Positions 35,040-47,899 of a stretch of DNA of 64,000 bases are shown piece by piece. The number at the start of each line of letters is the position of its first letter. Positions within the stretch are counted from its first letter, which is position 1. The stretch is from Nephrocerus scutellatus. Lineage: Eukaryota > Arthropoda > Insecta > Diptera > Pipunculidae. A program made the translations under genes and the position numbers. The stretch covers positions 2,155,001-2,219,000 of the forward strand of contig OX352764.1 in the NCBI GenBank assembly GCA_947095585.1. Reading direction: 5' to 3'. The notes under the pieces are model-generated. The model saw nothing but the letters and a program-made list of their open reading frames with translations. It did no database searches and was not told the DNA's origin.

Positions 35040-37000
35040 AAAGGGCGGTCGCTAGCACCCCTAGTGGTGTATAAGGTATTAGTGTCGATCAGACAAATTG
35101 TGTAGGTTTACTGAAGAAGACAGATTGTAAGTACACTTCGGACCGTGAGGACACAATTAGAAGGTTACTTCAAGCTCATTTCCCCGGTTCGTCTACTTAT
35201 GTTTCATATACATGTCCTAATGCTCCTAACCATAGGGCCCGCATTGACAGCAGGGTAACATTTTTATTCGGAAAAATATTTAGTCCATATAAGGTTAAAT
35301 GGATCGTAGGCGCTTTTAAACTATTTAAAGTCCCTGGCGGTGATGGCATTTTATCAGCGCTCTTAAAGAGGGCGATCGATCTCATCCTGCCGGATTTGCT
35401 TGCTTTATTTAGAGCCAGCTACAACTGAGGTTACATTTCGTATACCTGGAGAAAGGTAAACGTAATTTTAATCCCTTAACCAGGCAAAAGGACGAGTAAG
35501 CTACCTATATCATACAGACCTATAAGTCTAACATCATTTGTTCTCAAAATTATGGAAAGACTTATTAATGTTCATATCAGAGGCTGGCTAGCTACGTCTA
35601 GCTCTCTACACTCAAGTCAGTTGCCTTATAGTTTAGGGTGCTTTCGATAACACTGACTACGAATAAATAGCAAGAGCAATCATTAGCAGAGGCATCGAGG
35701 ACTCGAACAACCAATGGCTAAGGTCCATGCTTGAGTTATTACTTTCTCCACAGGTGGAGTATCTTTGTCAGTGACTGAACATAAGTGCTGTCCAAAAGGA
35801 GGTCCCCTTCTGTGTTCAATCATCATAGACAACCTTCTAGCCGATCTAAATAGATCAGGCTACATCGCCATTGGCTATGCTGAAGACTTGGCGCAATTAA
35901 CTTGAGGTAAACACATCACGATCATTACAAATGTCATGCAAGGTGCGTTACTTCACGTCTTAGAGTGGTGCAGTAGAGAATGGCTTTCCAAAAATCCTAG
36001 CGAAATCGTTCAAGTGCCTTTCACGAAAAGAAGATTGTCCGATATTGGACCTATCATCATCAAAGATTAGATTATTCCAATGAGGTTAAATATCTCTGCA
36101 TAATCCTTGATATACGGCTAAACTGGAATTATCATATCAAGTCCGCCATCGAATGTGCCACTACGACCTTGTGGGCCAGTAGACGACTCTACGGCAGAAC
36201 TTGGGGTCTAAATCCGAAAATGATACATTGGATATATATGATACATTCAATGATGGTGAGACCTATTATCACGTACGCCGCCACCGTTTGTTGGCCGAAA
36301 ATTCTTGAACGAGCAACATCAATTAAGTTTTAGAAGCTACAAAAATTGCCTATCTAGGTATAACGAATGCCATGCGCACCTACCCTACGACTGCATTAGA
36401 AGCTAATGTAGGGCTTTCACCCCTGCCAATCTTCATCATGAAGGTGGCGGCTAGATGCGCTATAAAGCTGATAATAGAATACGGGTACAAACCAGGTGAA
36501 TACGTGGGACACCTGAAATTTCTTGACTCAATTCCCGAAAAATACTTGTTTTGCACTATCCATGAAACCATGGTCAGGGAGTAGTATTTTGGTAGGTTAT
36601 TTGATTATTTGAGGTAACAATATTGGACCATGCATTTTGGTGTAATCGGTGTTCCAACACTGGACGCTAAAGGTCTGGTACATAGACGGATCGAAGATGG
36701 AATCTGGATTCGGACCCAACACCAAAGTCTCGGTAACAATGTGTATGAGTCACACAGTTATTCATGCGAAACTCTATGCCACTTATGTCTGCGCTAGGAT
36801 TAAATCTAGTAAGGGTATTATCGGCGTTAGGATTTCTATCTTTTTAGATAGTCAGGCAGCACTGAAAACGTTATCGTACAACCACTGTTTAGAAAACTAT
36901 GGGATCACAATAACAATATGTCTCAGAGGTGCGAAAACATCAATGCAACCGGTTGTCATAAAGAAGCAAAGGACAAAAGCTCCCTGCATAGTCTCTGTAT
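35040..37000 (+). mobile_element. LOA/I-like LINE family A relic (RT plus RNase H)
   Basis: A plus-strand ORF2 relic. It starts before RT (RRLLQAHFPGSS, about 35160) and shows the N-terminal RT block with PGGDGI (35335-35350), SYRPISLTSF (about 35513-35542), CCPKGGPLL and DNLLADL. A catalytic box YAED at 35876-35887 has the first aspartate changed to glutamate. The post-RT region follows (PFTKRRLSDIGPIIIKD), then RNase H (YIDGSKMESGFG at about 36675, SIFLDSQAALKTL at about 36840). Several stops and frameshifts are present. Similar to the 50.9 and 42.3 kb copies. The C-terminal zinc knuckle is missing and the 3' end is lost. Confidence 0.75.
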
Positions 37001-37004
37001 GATC

Positions 37005-39044
37005 ATGATATTGTTTGATCCATTCCACCACCATACGCGGCTTTTTTACAATTTTTCCCAATACAAGTATTTAATTTTAATTTCCCGGAAAGTTCCGGGG
37101 TATGCCATGTCTTACACTTCTTTGTGTCACGCCATAATAACTTAATCTTTTTTCACTATCAGTCCTTAACAACTCTGATATTTTTTATCTAAAACTACTT
37201 GGAAGACCAGGAATGCCATTCCTTTCGAGTCAAATAATGATGTTTTTCCTTGCCCGGAAAGCCATAGTTTAATGAAATTTCGGCAAGCGTTAGAGACGTT
37301 CATCTTTAAAGTTTTGTGTTTCAAAATTACGCAATGACTTACTATTCAAGTAATTGTCTATCCTGATTCGCTTCTTACAGTTCTTGAAATTAAACGACTA
37401 CTCTTTACGTCTGAAAACAACACAGTTGCTATCAGTTACAGATCTACAGCGGAAGAGGATTCTATGCCAAGAACCTGGAATCATTCAATAGATTGAAAAA
37501 CAAAATGGGTGAACACAGACAGACGAGAATGCATCAAAAAAGTCAAAAGATTACTCTCTTAAGTACGAAATGCCTGAAGGAAGGAGAGAAGCGATAAATA
37601 ATCTTTGTACGAGTAGGTTTGTTGCAACCCAACAACCCTGGTTGTTGTTTTTTCCACCCTTAATGATGATGTTGGCATTTGGCACTCATTTGTTTTCGGA
37701 TTTTGTCGGCTTATCGCCTAGCGTCGCGACGCTTGAACGCGCACACTGAGAATGAAAACCCAATGAAATATAAATGAAACAGGATATACGAGTACATAGA
37801 GATGCTATCTAGTCAACTGGCATTAGCATCAAATGAGGAAAGTAAATTTGCGGCAATGAGTTGTTGCAACAGGATATTGCAGGATTGTTCCGTGCACTGT
37901 ATACTTTCTTCCAGGAAAGTTGGCCACAGTTTGACTATACGTGAATTGTTTGATTGTGAATAGTGGTCGATAGTTGTTGTTGTTGGTGTTCTTACCCGTG
38001 CGCACTCACACTCACACTCACACATTATTATCTTCTTGTTATTTTCTTTGTCTTTTGCACAGCCCAATTAGTTGAGCTCATTTTGCGTGTTATTGCCAGC
38101 GATAGCCGCTCTGGAGCCGGATGATTTATCCCCACCAGTTCCTTCGTTTGGTACGAGTGTACAAAGATTTCTTATATTCAATTTTAATTGGAAGTTTTGC
38201 GTGCAGACGACAGGACGACAGTTGTCGTCATTGACATTGTACAATGATAAGAACAATACAAATGTGAAGCTATAAAGGGAATTAGGGACATAGTGTCATC
38301 TGATAACTCAGTATATGGGGAGTGGAAAAAATTTACTACTCGAACGTCCTTACTTCGATTTAATATTGCAGGGCAATATTTTGGCAATTACGGAAACACT
38401 GTATTAAGGATACATTTGAGATAATTTATGCTTACTAGCACAGGAGGAGAATATCCTCTCAAAATAAAACACAATGGAAAAATCGTCACACGAGCTCTGA
38501 CCCAAAAAAAAAAATCACCATCCTTTGTCGCATAAATTTTCCACTTTTACAGAGGGTATGTCTCTTCATACGCATAGGCGCTATTTTCCAAATGAGAATT
38601 TATGTTCTATTGCGAAAACGTTAGCCAAGGGAGCATTAAACGAAATATGGTAAATAAATTTCCTTTTTTGGTATTGGAACTGGCGCGAAAAAAGGGTAAC
38701 ACAAGGTTTGTTACCCTGTGCCGTCCACCGAAACGACTTGGCATAGGCGTTTCAACGTGTGTTGTGTTGTATTACAACAGGAAATTCTCGAGCCAGGTAA
38801 GGCACACACTGATATTTCCAAGAACACCACACCACAAACGGTTATCAGACCCGAAATTGTGAATCTTTCTGTGTTCTTTGGATTATAAGCATTAGCAGGT
38901 TAATTTTTTACAAAATATATATTTTTGCAGAATTCAGAATATGGCACAGCTTTGAGATATGGATCTTTTAATAGAAAGTTTTTTTAGAATATTCGTTCTC
39001 GGCTATTGACGAAAAGTTGTAAGTATAAATTCTTCCTTGATATA
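37005..39044. other. non-coding stretch, no supported gene
   Basis: No recognised coding sequence. A CACTCA-type simple repeat lies at about 38003-38025. Overlapping frames on both strands at 38068-38275 share the same DNA and carry no domain. Confidence 0.5.
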
Positions 39045-39820
39045 GATAGTACTATTGACAAGCTCCACATTAATGTCATGCAGGAGACTCTCACTCAGTT
39101 GGGTGTGCAGTAACTTCTAAAACAATGGATCATCACCAGAAGCCAGAAAGGTTGACCAGCTATGGCATAGGAGTTAACTCTGGAAAAACTGAAATGGCCC
39201 TTTTCACTACTAAGTCATAACTACAGAATTTTGTCCTCCCCAAGCTTAATAGTCAGAGACTAATATTTTCATCAGATGCAAAATATCTCGGTGTGATCCT
39301 AGACAGCAAACTCATCTGGAAGTCCAACATAGGAATGAGTGCTAAAAAATCATATGCTCTCCATATGCCAGCAACAAAACTAATGGTAAGAAATGGAGCC
39401 TGAATCCAGGAATGGCTTTAAGGCTATACACAGCGGTGGTACGCCCTATTCTCACGTATGGGGTGCTAGTTTAGTGGCTGACGATCAACACAAAGGACAA
39501 TACCAGCAAGATATATAGAATAAAAAGATCAGCAACTCTTGGTATAAGTGAAGCACTACGGTCTTGTCCTACCGATACTCTAACACAATCCTACACTTAT
39601 TATCTCCCGACCTATTCATCAAATATGTTGCGACGTGGAGTGCAGTCCGTCTCAAAGAATTGGACTGGCTTATCACTGAACCATACCGACATTGCAATAT
39701 ACTGAGAATGTTTAAAGAACGGAACATTATCGAGACTCTTTGATATAACTCACCAACGGATCCAAGATGAGAAATGGAGTCGGTGCTTGATTTATCTGAT
39801 TAATCTTTCAAGGTCCTGCA
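39045..39820 (+). mobile_element. LOA-like LINE relic, family C fragment (post-YADD RT to RNase H)
   Basis: Plus-strand fragment starting just after the RT catalytic box (NVMQETLTQLGVQ, about 39070). It contains NSGKTEMALFTTK (about 39176-39215), SDAKYLGVILDSKLIWKS (about 39273-39325), the IPARYIE/LQ-RL region, and the first RNase H motif TNGSKMRNGVGA (about 39752-39787). It matches the antisense relic at 32.0-32.2 kb (SEKTEM-, YLGIILDRKL). Frameshifts and stops are frequent and both ends are missing. Confidence 0.7.
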
Positions 39821-39824
39821 AGTT

Positions 39825-41764
39825 ACCTCTATCTTTCAGGTGGAGATTCTAGCGAAAAGGCAGGTATACAGGCACCTATCTCAAAGTACCGTAATAGCTG
39901 GTAGGCTTAGCAGATTGGTAAATGCATATTTCCTTATTTGTGAAGCAATTCTGCGCCATGCTTCAACTCTTGCACTCTTTTCTCTTAATTATAAGGATTC
40001 CCGCGTCCAGAATAATTTCCTTAACAGTCTTCTTTTCTTCTTCTAACTGAAAAGTGAAACTTTGAAGTACAGTGCTTTTGCAGATGCCTTAGTTGGGGAA
40101 AATTTTCTGCTTGTTTTCCAATTAATCACATCCGTACAATAATTATTGACGTCCATGTACATTTAAAGGTACTAGTGACGATTTTCCATCCCAAAACTAA
40201 AACGTCAACTGAATGTGAACTTTTAAATGCACGACCGTATCAGTATGTACTGCAAATCGAACATTACGTATTTTCATTATAAATCGAAATTTATTTCTAA
40301 CACGACCATAGACGAAAGTGACTGTTTCCTACGCTATAACCTATCCTTGAAAGTATGCATTATCCACACTAGTGTGTTAACATAGAAAATACTTTTGTTA
40401 TGTACTGCAGTCTCAGCGAACACACATTCCCACAGTAGTTTTGCATTGCGCATGAGTAGTACCCTAGCTCGTTATGTAATATACTATTACATACATTTTG
40501 TTGTTTTTGAATACTTTGGGTCTGTTTTCGGCATTCTTCTGGATACAAAAAAGCTTGGGAAGACCGTCGATTGAATCCAAAATATGTCTGGGAATCAGCA
40601 TAATAAAATTTGGAAAACTGATTTGTACTATTTATGAAGGTTGATAGCATTTTCTACATGATTTGATTTTTTATCCTTATACGTAATGGCTATTAGCGCA
40701 GAGGAGCACACATGCTGTTTACCTCAGTTTGATTCTACAACAAGTATTGGTTTCTTGTTTCTGACTAAAGCATATCTTGCTCTCTTTTGCACAAACGACA
40801 ACCTCGGCAAGGATAATGGACTCGCCCTCTACCACTTGTAAACTGCTCAGTTGCAATATATGTATACTCCAACAGAGTACAATGCAACATCAGCAGACTT
40901 CTTTCTTGCCACATTGATTGGAATTGGAATCGACTTAAGGACATTCACAAAGGATTTAATCAGAAATGGAGGATTCTAAAGCGGATTATATTTTTGTTTT
41001 GCTGTTTCTTTCCCTCAAACAAAGCATTTAGTGGCACGACATTCATGACAAAAAAAATAATAACTCCAAATCCTTGACTGCCAATGTATTACAATATTCG
41101 CCATTGTGTCAATGTGGATCGTGATTGTTCTCTGTTATATGAATCGGATTTTTCTCCTTTGAGAACATCTCTTACCTCACATCGTCAAATTAGGATACAC
41201 GGCGCAACAATACCAAAGGGACTGCAATCGAATCGAATTATTTATGGCTTTGGCCGTTGCGAGTAACATTTGCTTTTCATTTCATTTTTCACCACAATGA
41301 ATGGATCCTTTATTTGGAAGGAATGAACGAACAAAAGTACAACACAATGAGAACACATGACAATTGCTTCTTATCCTTGAAGTGGGAGTGTTTTTTTTAC
41401 TTTATTTTTTGATTTTGATCGCTCATAAGAGGACTGTTTCTAGGAGGCATCCTTTTGCTTTGAAGGCTGTATCAATCCCTCAAAGCAAAATGATATTACA
41501 CAACTCTGAGTATACAGAGAGGAGGGGAGAAGTCGGATTGTATCGGTATTGCTGATGGAAACGTAATGAGCCTTAAGACTTGCCATTACTCGGATAGTAA
41601 ATTGGCAGCCCATTATTTATTTAGTGTAGTGGGGCAGCCAGGAAACGCTGGGTATTTTAGCATACACCATTAACTAAAAAAGTATATTACCACAGTCCAC
41701 ATTACCGCATAGAAGGTCGCGGATAAAGATTACAGATTGAATTTCACGACATCTTATTACATAA
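39825..41764. other. non-coding stretch, no supported gene
   Basis: AT-rich with short frames only. No recognised motif. Confidence 0.5.
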
Positions 41765-41970
41765 GGTAGAAGATAAGAAGATCATAATGGAGTATGTCTG
41801 AGAGAAAAACGGGAAAGATTTCTCTGAATGAAAGAGCAAAAAAGAGGACAGAGCCCAGATGAGAACCTTCAGGTACTCCAGAAGAAACAATTATTTGCCT
41901 CGAATACAAATCACCGATAAGTACTTTTTTGGAACGAATAAGATTTAAGGAACCACCTTCTGCTTCTTCT
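41765..41970 (-). pseudogene. Jockey/CR1-type reverse transcriptase scrap
   Basis: On the minus strand the sequence reads SSGVPEGSHLGSVLF (about 41886-41840), matching the RT block SGVPQGSHLGPLLF. A degraded catalytic region follows, where a YADD box would be expected. No more of the element is recognisable, and the box cannot be shown to be intact. This RT type differs from the LOA-like (GCPQGG-VLSPLLW) and RTE-like (GLRQGDGLACVLF) families in the window. Confidence 0.55.
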
Positions 41971-41974
41971 AACT

Positions 41975-42329
41975 TAAGAACAAACTGATAGCGACAAATA
42001 AAGAACTCGCAGTCTCAAGTAAATTGAAAAAACTCATTCCATTTTTTGACTAGTCAGGCCTCCTACGAGTCTAAGGAAGAATCACAAATGCATCAATAAC
42101 TTATACAATAAAACATCCAATTATATTGCCAGTAAAGGATGAGCTGACCAAACTAATTGTAATGCAACGTCATACGCGCTATCTTCATGCTGCAATCCTC
42201 AACTCCCAACCAATTTGCGTGCTATCAAGTGAAGATCTAGAGTACTGAACACAGCGTATTTCCTGATTACTCGCCCCACAACACAGCTTCCAAGCTGTGA
42301 TCGAAAGGACGTGAAATTATCCAAACTAT
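41975..42329. other. spacer, nothing recognised
   Basis: May contain more of the antisense Jockey-type scrap up to about 42060, but no further motif is clear. Confidence 0.4.
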
Positions 42330-43240
42330 CCAGAATCTTCATTAGGATGACGGTCGCAAGTTGCGCAATTAAGATGCAACAAGAAAAAATAAAGGTCTGG
42401 GCTGGTACACAGACGAATCGAAGAAGGATTCTGGAGTGGGAGCTGGGGTATTCGGTAAGAGTCGCACTGTTTTCTAAGTGGAACTCCATTCCATTGAGGT
42501 CTGCGCTAGGATAAATCTTAGAAAAGGCATTACAGGCGTTACGATTTATATCTTTTCAGATAGTCAGGCAGCATTGAAAGCGCTATCATCCAACATAATA
42601 CGATGTACTGCAATCCCTGGCAAGGCTAAACAGGGTACAACTCGGTTGGGTCCCTGGTCAACAGGGTGTTGCAGGCAACGAATATGCGGATGAACTAGTC
42701 ATTGCCTGGTTCAGAATCTGCGTTCTTAGGACCGGAACCGGCAGCCCAGCTGATAATTAATAAATGGGAAAGTAAACTTCGTCTGTCCCACTGGGATAGT
42801 ATCCCAGGGATTAGACAATCTAAACGATTAATCAGGTCATTTTCCTATAAGGAAGTCACTGATCGAGACAAGAATATTATCGGAAAACTAGTGAGCTTTC
42901 TCACAGGTCATTGCGGCTTGCGATATCACCTTAGCAAAATTGATCTGGGCTCAAACATGGAATGTAGGTTATGCTTGATGGATGATGATACATCAGGGCA
43001 CATTCTCTGTGACTGTCCAGGTTTGATCTGGTTAAGGAGACATATTTTCCACAAGGCATTATGTTCGTCGACAGATCTGCGAAATTCTGCCACTAACGAC
43101 ATACTATCCTTCATTAGAAAGGTAGTAAGTCACTTAGATTAGATGCACCCTACTAAACAATAGATTTTTTTAGGTCGCAGTATCAGCCAACTGGGCTAGG
43201 GTTTGTCACAAGAAAGCAAGTAAATTTCTATTTCAGCATA
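42330..43240 (+). mobile_element. LOA/I-like LINE family A, 3' fragment (RNase H to 3' end)
   Basis: 5'-truncated plus-strand copy. It begins in the post-RT region (IFIRMTVASCAIK, equal to IFIMKVAARCAIK at 36430). It then shows RNase H remnants: GWYTDESKKDSGVGAG, with the catalytic D kept and the G of DGS changed to E, and YIFSDSQAALKALSS (about 42550-42590). The ORF2 C-terminus follows and then a 3' untranslated end with TTTTTTTAGGTCGCAG (about 43165-43185) shared with 21.08 kb. The usual ORF1, endonuclease and RT are absent. Confidence 0.75.
42702..43142 (+). pseudogene. LINE ORF2 C-terminal domain, still open (146 codons)
   Basis: One uninterrupted frame to the natural stop. It covers the end of ORF2: NKWESKLRLSHWDSIPGIRQ, the conserved FLTGHCGLRYHLSKI, then a zinc-knuckle-like C-X2-C-X8-H-X3-C (CRLC...GHILC) and the terminal DILSFIRKVVSHLD. 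This CCHC module ends ORF2 in LOA/I-group LINEs and is thought to bind nucleic acid. The ATG used is internal, so the open frame is only the tail of a longer protein whose upstream part is out of frame. Confidence 0.75.
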
Positions 43241-43244
43241 TTTT

Positions 43245-45420
43245 GGCAGGTACTGAAGAATATTATCAGTCATATTATAATGCCCTCTAATGTTAATATT
43301 CATAACTTATGTTGTTTTCTATGAGGAACGAGCTTACAACAACTTGTTAGCTACACGTATAGTTCCAAATATATGTGAAAAACATCGAAAGTCCTTAACC
43401 CAAGGAAAACATCGATATAGACGGTCGTTAAAAAAATAAAAAAAATACAACTTAAAGCTTTTCATTCGTTGCTTTGCTTTGCATTGCATCTGCAGTGCAG
43501 AAACAAAATGAAATTTATCGAAAAATCATAAAATCACCCGCTTAAGGAATGTGCGCTAATATTGTGCCACAAAGGATAAGCGCCGTAGTAGATCCTTTGA
43601 CGACGGCATCCGCATATCCGCAATAACCAATTAACTTTTTATTTAATTACATTTTTTTGGGCAAGCTACGGACTACAAGCTGTGAGCTATGTGTGCATAT
43701 CGAAACGGAAATGGTTAAAAGCGGAAGGCACACTCGCATACACACATACGCACGATGCAATAAAAACCGTTAAAAGTTATTTTAATTAATTTTTCGTATA
43801 TTGCAGTTTTTTTTTTAATTTGTGGCATCAAATTTTGCCGTTTCATCGAGAAAATTCCTTCCAGCTCAGTTTGGGAAGAACTTTTGGCATTTTTTTTCGT
43901 GACTGGTGGGGGAGGTGAGGTATAAAACTGAATAACGGATGAATATTCAATATTCTGCGATGGACGTATTGAGTTTTTGTTTCAAGCAACTGAGGAAGTT
44001 ATTTTTTTTTTGTTTTTTATATTGACGCTCCCAATCGACGATGGAATAACTCGGCATCATTTCCTTTCGAGCTACCGCCGATATTTTCCGCAATTTAATT
44101 TTTATATAAATTCGACTTCTGCTTCTCCATTGGCAGTAATTGATTTCGCAGGAAAATATGAAAAGCCAAACAATTCGAAGGAGAAAAGTTATATCTGTTC
44201 CTCATTTGCCAACGTGCGGGGTACTGTTGCTTGCGTCTGACAATTTGCGGCAATTATTATTATTATCGTGTGCAACATTGTCTCCGTTTGGTGATGCGAT
44301 ACACCCCGCATGGAACAACAACCACAGAATGACGCCAACTATGCCCTATGCAACTTCATTGGTGGCGCTCGGCGTTGGTATTAAAGCATTTGCAGCTTTA
44401 CAATTTATATCCTTGATCCCTCTTTGGCCCCTTTGCATCTGTATCCCTCAGGATATTGCATTTTATTAATTTGTTCGCCGCAGAAAAACAGAGTAAAGCC
44501 AAAACGATTCCATTGTTGCGCCCTTGGAGCGCACGCAGAGTCATTGTCCTCGTAATGTCATACAGCACAACAGCTGCATCAGGTACAGCTGCTGTTTCGT
44601 GTGGCTTTCATACGCTACACACACACACACACACACACACGAACTTAAGGAGTCATATGATAATGAGTATTCATATCTGCAACTGTTACTGTGGCGGCGG
44701 GACAAATAATGAATCTGCACTCTGCTCAATGGATACAATGTGGTTTCCATTTCCATGTGCAGTTATTGATTGTCGAGGTTTTGCACTTGTCGTGTCGTCC
44801 TTGCCTTATGCGTCCTTTTGTGTGCGACAAGCAGCGATTCATAACGGAAGCATAATATACTCGTCCTGTATGCAAGTTTGTCTGAATGTGCAATGTATCG
44901 CCCGCTGAAAGCCATATATGAACATGCACAACACATGCATTTACGACTCCCAAGGACACATTATTTTGAAGTCCCATAATAATTTAAACAGTAATAGTAA
45001 GGATATCCGTCGTAGATAGTACACATAAACACACACACACACCCCAAGGGAGAAGATGTAATTCGATTTTTTTTTCCATTCTGAAACAGTAATTGATGCA
45101 AAAAATTTATTTTTGCACTGATGAGTATCAGAAATGCAATCTAGTTGGTTGCAGTCGTGTTATGTGAAGCCATCTAATGCAGCGTCGAATGTCCTTATGC
45201 AAAAATGGATCTCTGCATGTAACGATCCACTGAACTGAGAACAACAAAAAAGGTGCAATTCTGCATTTTGAAATGCAATGATCTAATTCACCCATTATGC
45301 TCATCAACAATCACATTGAGTATCCTGTATAAGTACTCTTTGTCAGAGCGTACAGGTAATTATTTTAACTTTACTTTGGAGGTTAACTTTGATGTTGGAC
45401 CTTTTGTATTCAAAAATTCA
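43245..45420. other. non-coding stretch with AC microsatellites
   Basis: Three plus-strand frames of 87, 109 and 150 codons (43977-44240, 44140-44469, 44456-44908) overlap in sequence. The last one translates the AC run as a His-Thr stretch. None shows a domain. They are more likely chance than exons, because an AC microsatellite lies inside the longest. Confidence 0.5.
44617..44640. repeat. (AC)12 microsatellite
   Basis: Perfect dinucleotide run. A second, shorter AC run lies at 45029-45042. Confidence 0.95.
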
Positions 45421-45424
45421 ACTC

Positions 45425-45850
45425 TGTAAAAAAATCTCTACTCAACCAGTCCTAATTTCGAGTCGAAGTCATCCAGTTTGGCGACCAGTATGTATGTATG
45501 CTATCTTTCCAGCGTATGTTTGCCTTGCTGTCCCATAAGGCTATGTGCATATTGAGAGTAGCAAAGCGCAGTAAAGCGAAGCCGAGGTTATTAGGGCATA
45601 CAATGATGTACCAAATGACGCACATTCACATTTTGTGGCATTCAGTATAACATTGTGTGCTCTAAAAACGATATGCTGTGCTAGGCTGTGGCTAACTTAA
45701 AGGTTCTTTCCGAGCAGGAGCCAATTTGCTTTGTACATACTGAGCTTAATGCTCGATATCGTGATAATTGTTTAAGTTCTCATCATTTTAGAGTCTCCAG
45801 GATTTGAAAAGACTTGCCAGCCTAAATTAAGTCTTTTTGATTTTAATATG
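45425..45850 (-). mobile_element. RTE-like LINE relic, copy D1
   Basis: A highly diverged minus-strand piece of the RTE-like 3' region. It shows GTCATCCAGTTTGG and CCATAAGG-like landmarks (45466-45540), then foreign sequence to about 45700. The element resumes with TTTCCGAGCAGGA, CTGAGCTTAATG and TAGAGTCTCCAGGA, and a piece matching GGATTTGAAAAGACTTGCCAG (about 45807-45828), the SLSRLFKS region in copy B. It is probably interrupted by an insertion or rearrangement. Confidence 0.55.
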
Positions 45851-46299
45851 ACCATTCATATGAAGTCCATACTGAACCGCTTTCAGTTTATTAAGTTTAT
45901 GAATCGTAGCTACAATAAGTTACTTCCGCCTGACTGAATATAGGAGTGATTTTACTAATTTTATTCTAGCAATGATAGGAGAGTATCTAGATGATGTACT
46001 TGTATAGTTTGCGGAGGCTAATGTAAACAAGGCCAATCGCTAAATTCACCTGGTTCGGATAACTCAAAGTGGAGTGTAACCGGGAAACAAGACTTTACCT
46101 GAATTCTGACAGAATTGTCATTTAGTATGATTAAAGATGAAACCATTTTCAGAAGACCACCACGATGTTGACGATATGCTTTGCTGGTACAGTATGACAA
46201 GTATTCAACTAATACTAGCGGCATAAATAAATATAATTATTGCGCATCATCAAAAAAAAGTTGTAAAGACACAGATTTACAAACAATTGACAAATTTTA

Positions 46300-46400
46300 A
46301 GCACTAAACAGTAAAGATCCTAAAATAGAACCCTGAGGAACACCGGCAAAAAAAGGTTTATAGTCACAGCAGATATCTTTACCCGATGAAATTTGTTACT
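46300..46400 (-). pseudogene. Jockey/CR1-type RT motif scrap
   Basis: The minus strand reads FAGVPQGSILGS (about 46360-46315), the RT block preceding the catalytic box. Nothing else of the protein could be followed, so this rests on one 12-residue motif. Confidence 0.4.
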
Positions 46401-46689
46401 AGAATTGTTTTGGGACAAATTATTCAAATAGCAATACATCATCCAAAAAATATTATTTAGTATTGTAACGTATTTCGCTCGGTTGACGCTCGTTGGTCAC
46501 CCAGACTTCGTTTCTCCTCTTCATCCTCGTTACAAATTAAAATGTAAATTGTGTTTTAATTGCTTTTTTGGTACATAACTAAATAATATATAACTAAATA
46601 AATATTACTACTCTACGGGGACGGGTATTTATAACCAGGTAGATTGGGAGTAGTTAGCAAAGGGTGCGAAGTAAATCAGTCAGCGCTTA

Positions 46690-47310
46690 GTTCATCATCA
46701 TATTTGGCTTTATAACCAGGGTTCGGTCCTGGCCTCCAGCAAAAAGTCTATTCAACGGTCGCGATTCTGAGCCGATGTCATCCAGCTTTGCATCCATCCA
46801 GTTGAGCCGAGATACTTTAAATAATCGCTCCACTATTTTAATTGCTGGACAAAATTTTGGATCTTCTACTCGCAGACGTGGCCACCATGTACTTTGTTTT
46901 GCTCTCATTTATGTGCAGCCCGAGATTTCCTCTTGTGCCTCTACCAACGATGTTAATGTCGTCTGCGTAAGCCAGTATCTAAAGGGACTTATAGAGGATT
47001 GTTCCTCTCGCCTTTCTCCAACGCCAGGTGCAAGAGGATGCCATTCCATCCCCTTGTCGCAGCCTGTTATAGATGTTGAATGGGCTTGATAGTGATCCGG
47101 ATATTTTTACTTGGTTTATAACCTGGTCAACCTACATAGTCAGTTTATTTGCGATGCCGAATTTTTTCATGGCTTTATAAAGTTCTACTATCATAGGCGG
47201 CCTTAAAGTCTATAAAAAATGGTGTAGTGAGTTTTTGAATTCTGTACATTTTTCCATCACCATCTAAGGGTGTAAATCTGATCAGTCGTTGATTTTCCTG
47301 GGATGAGGCC
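46690..47310 (-). mobile_element. RTE-like LINE relic, copy D2
   Basis: Minus-strand copy starting at the 3' tail (plus strand TTCATCATCATATTTGGCT, 46690). It then skips most of the C-terminal domain and resumes at the inter-RT region (46860-46920, shared words with copy B at 27655-27715), followed by RT remnants to about 47310. Several internal deletions make it much shorter than copy B over the same span. Confidence 0.65.
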
Positions 47311-47314
47311 ACTT

Positions 47315-47895
47315 CCTGACCAAAAACATTTATTGTTCAAAGAGGTTTCTTAGCAATAGCTTCCTTCAAACATTTAACTTATGCATAACGGACTTTTTGT
47401 TTGTCCCAAACACCTGTCTCTTTTGTGACTGTACATCCTTGCGCACTGAGATGATTATCACAAAAATCTTTTTACCTCTCGTTCATCAAAAGAGATTGTG
47501 GTGCCAAGATTTAAGAAAGCTCACGAGGGCCATTGTGATAAGATCTTTTAATTTCCTTTTTGCATAAAAAGAAATGTCCTTTGTACTTTCATTTAAGAAA
47601 CTATATAGAAATGGCAGAAACAGCAGAAAAGTAATTAAGACAGAAATTCAAACACAGAGATTGCAGGGAGTTTTGAAATGTAGGTAATTCAGCAGGAACA
47701 AGAATTGGTTTGTTCTCATCCTGCCAGTCAAAAGTTCATTCAATTTCTTTGTGCTTTCATTCACATCCTAATAGATTGGACTGCTTGTTATGTAATATTG
47801 TTGTATTTAGTCGCTTTTTTACTTTCATTGAAAAAGTCGGTCCCATTAAAAGCTCCCCACGTTAGACGGTTATTTCAAAAGAAGTTGAGGGAAAA
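47315..47895. other. spacer, nothing recognised
   Basis: AT-rich. The upstream end of the BEL/Pao relic may lie here but no motif is clear before 47900. Confidence 0.45.
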
Positions 47896-47899
47896 TAGG

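Noticed and set aside
44456..44908. 150-codon plus-strand protein
   Set aside because: It contains a translated AC microsatellite, shows no domain and overlaps other frames; likely chance.
46485..46630. Solo LTR beginning TGTAACGTATTT
   Set aside because: Only the first few bases look LTR-like; no end, partner or target duplication could be found.
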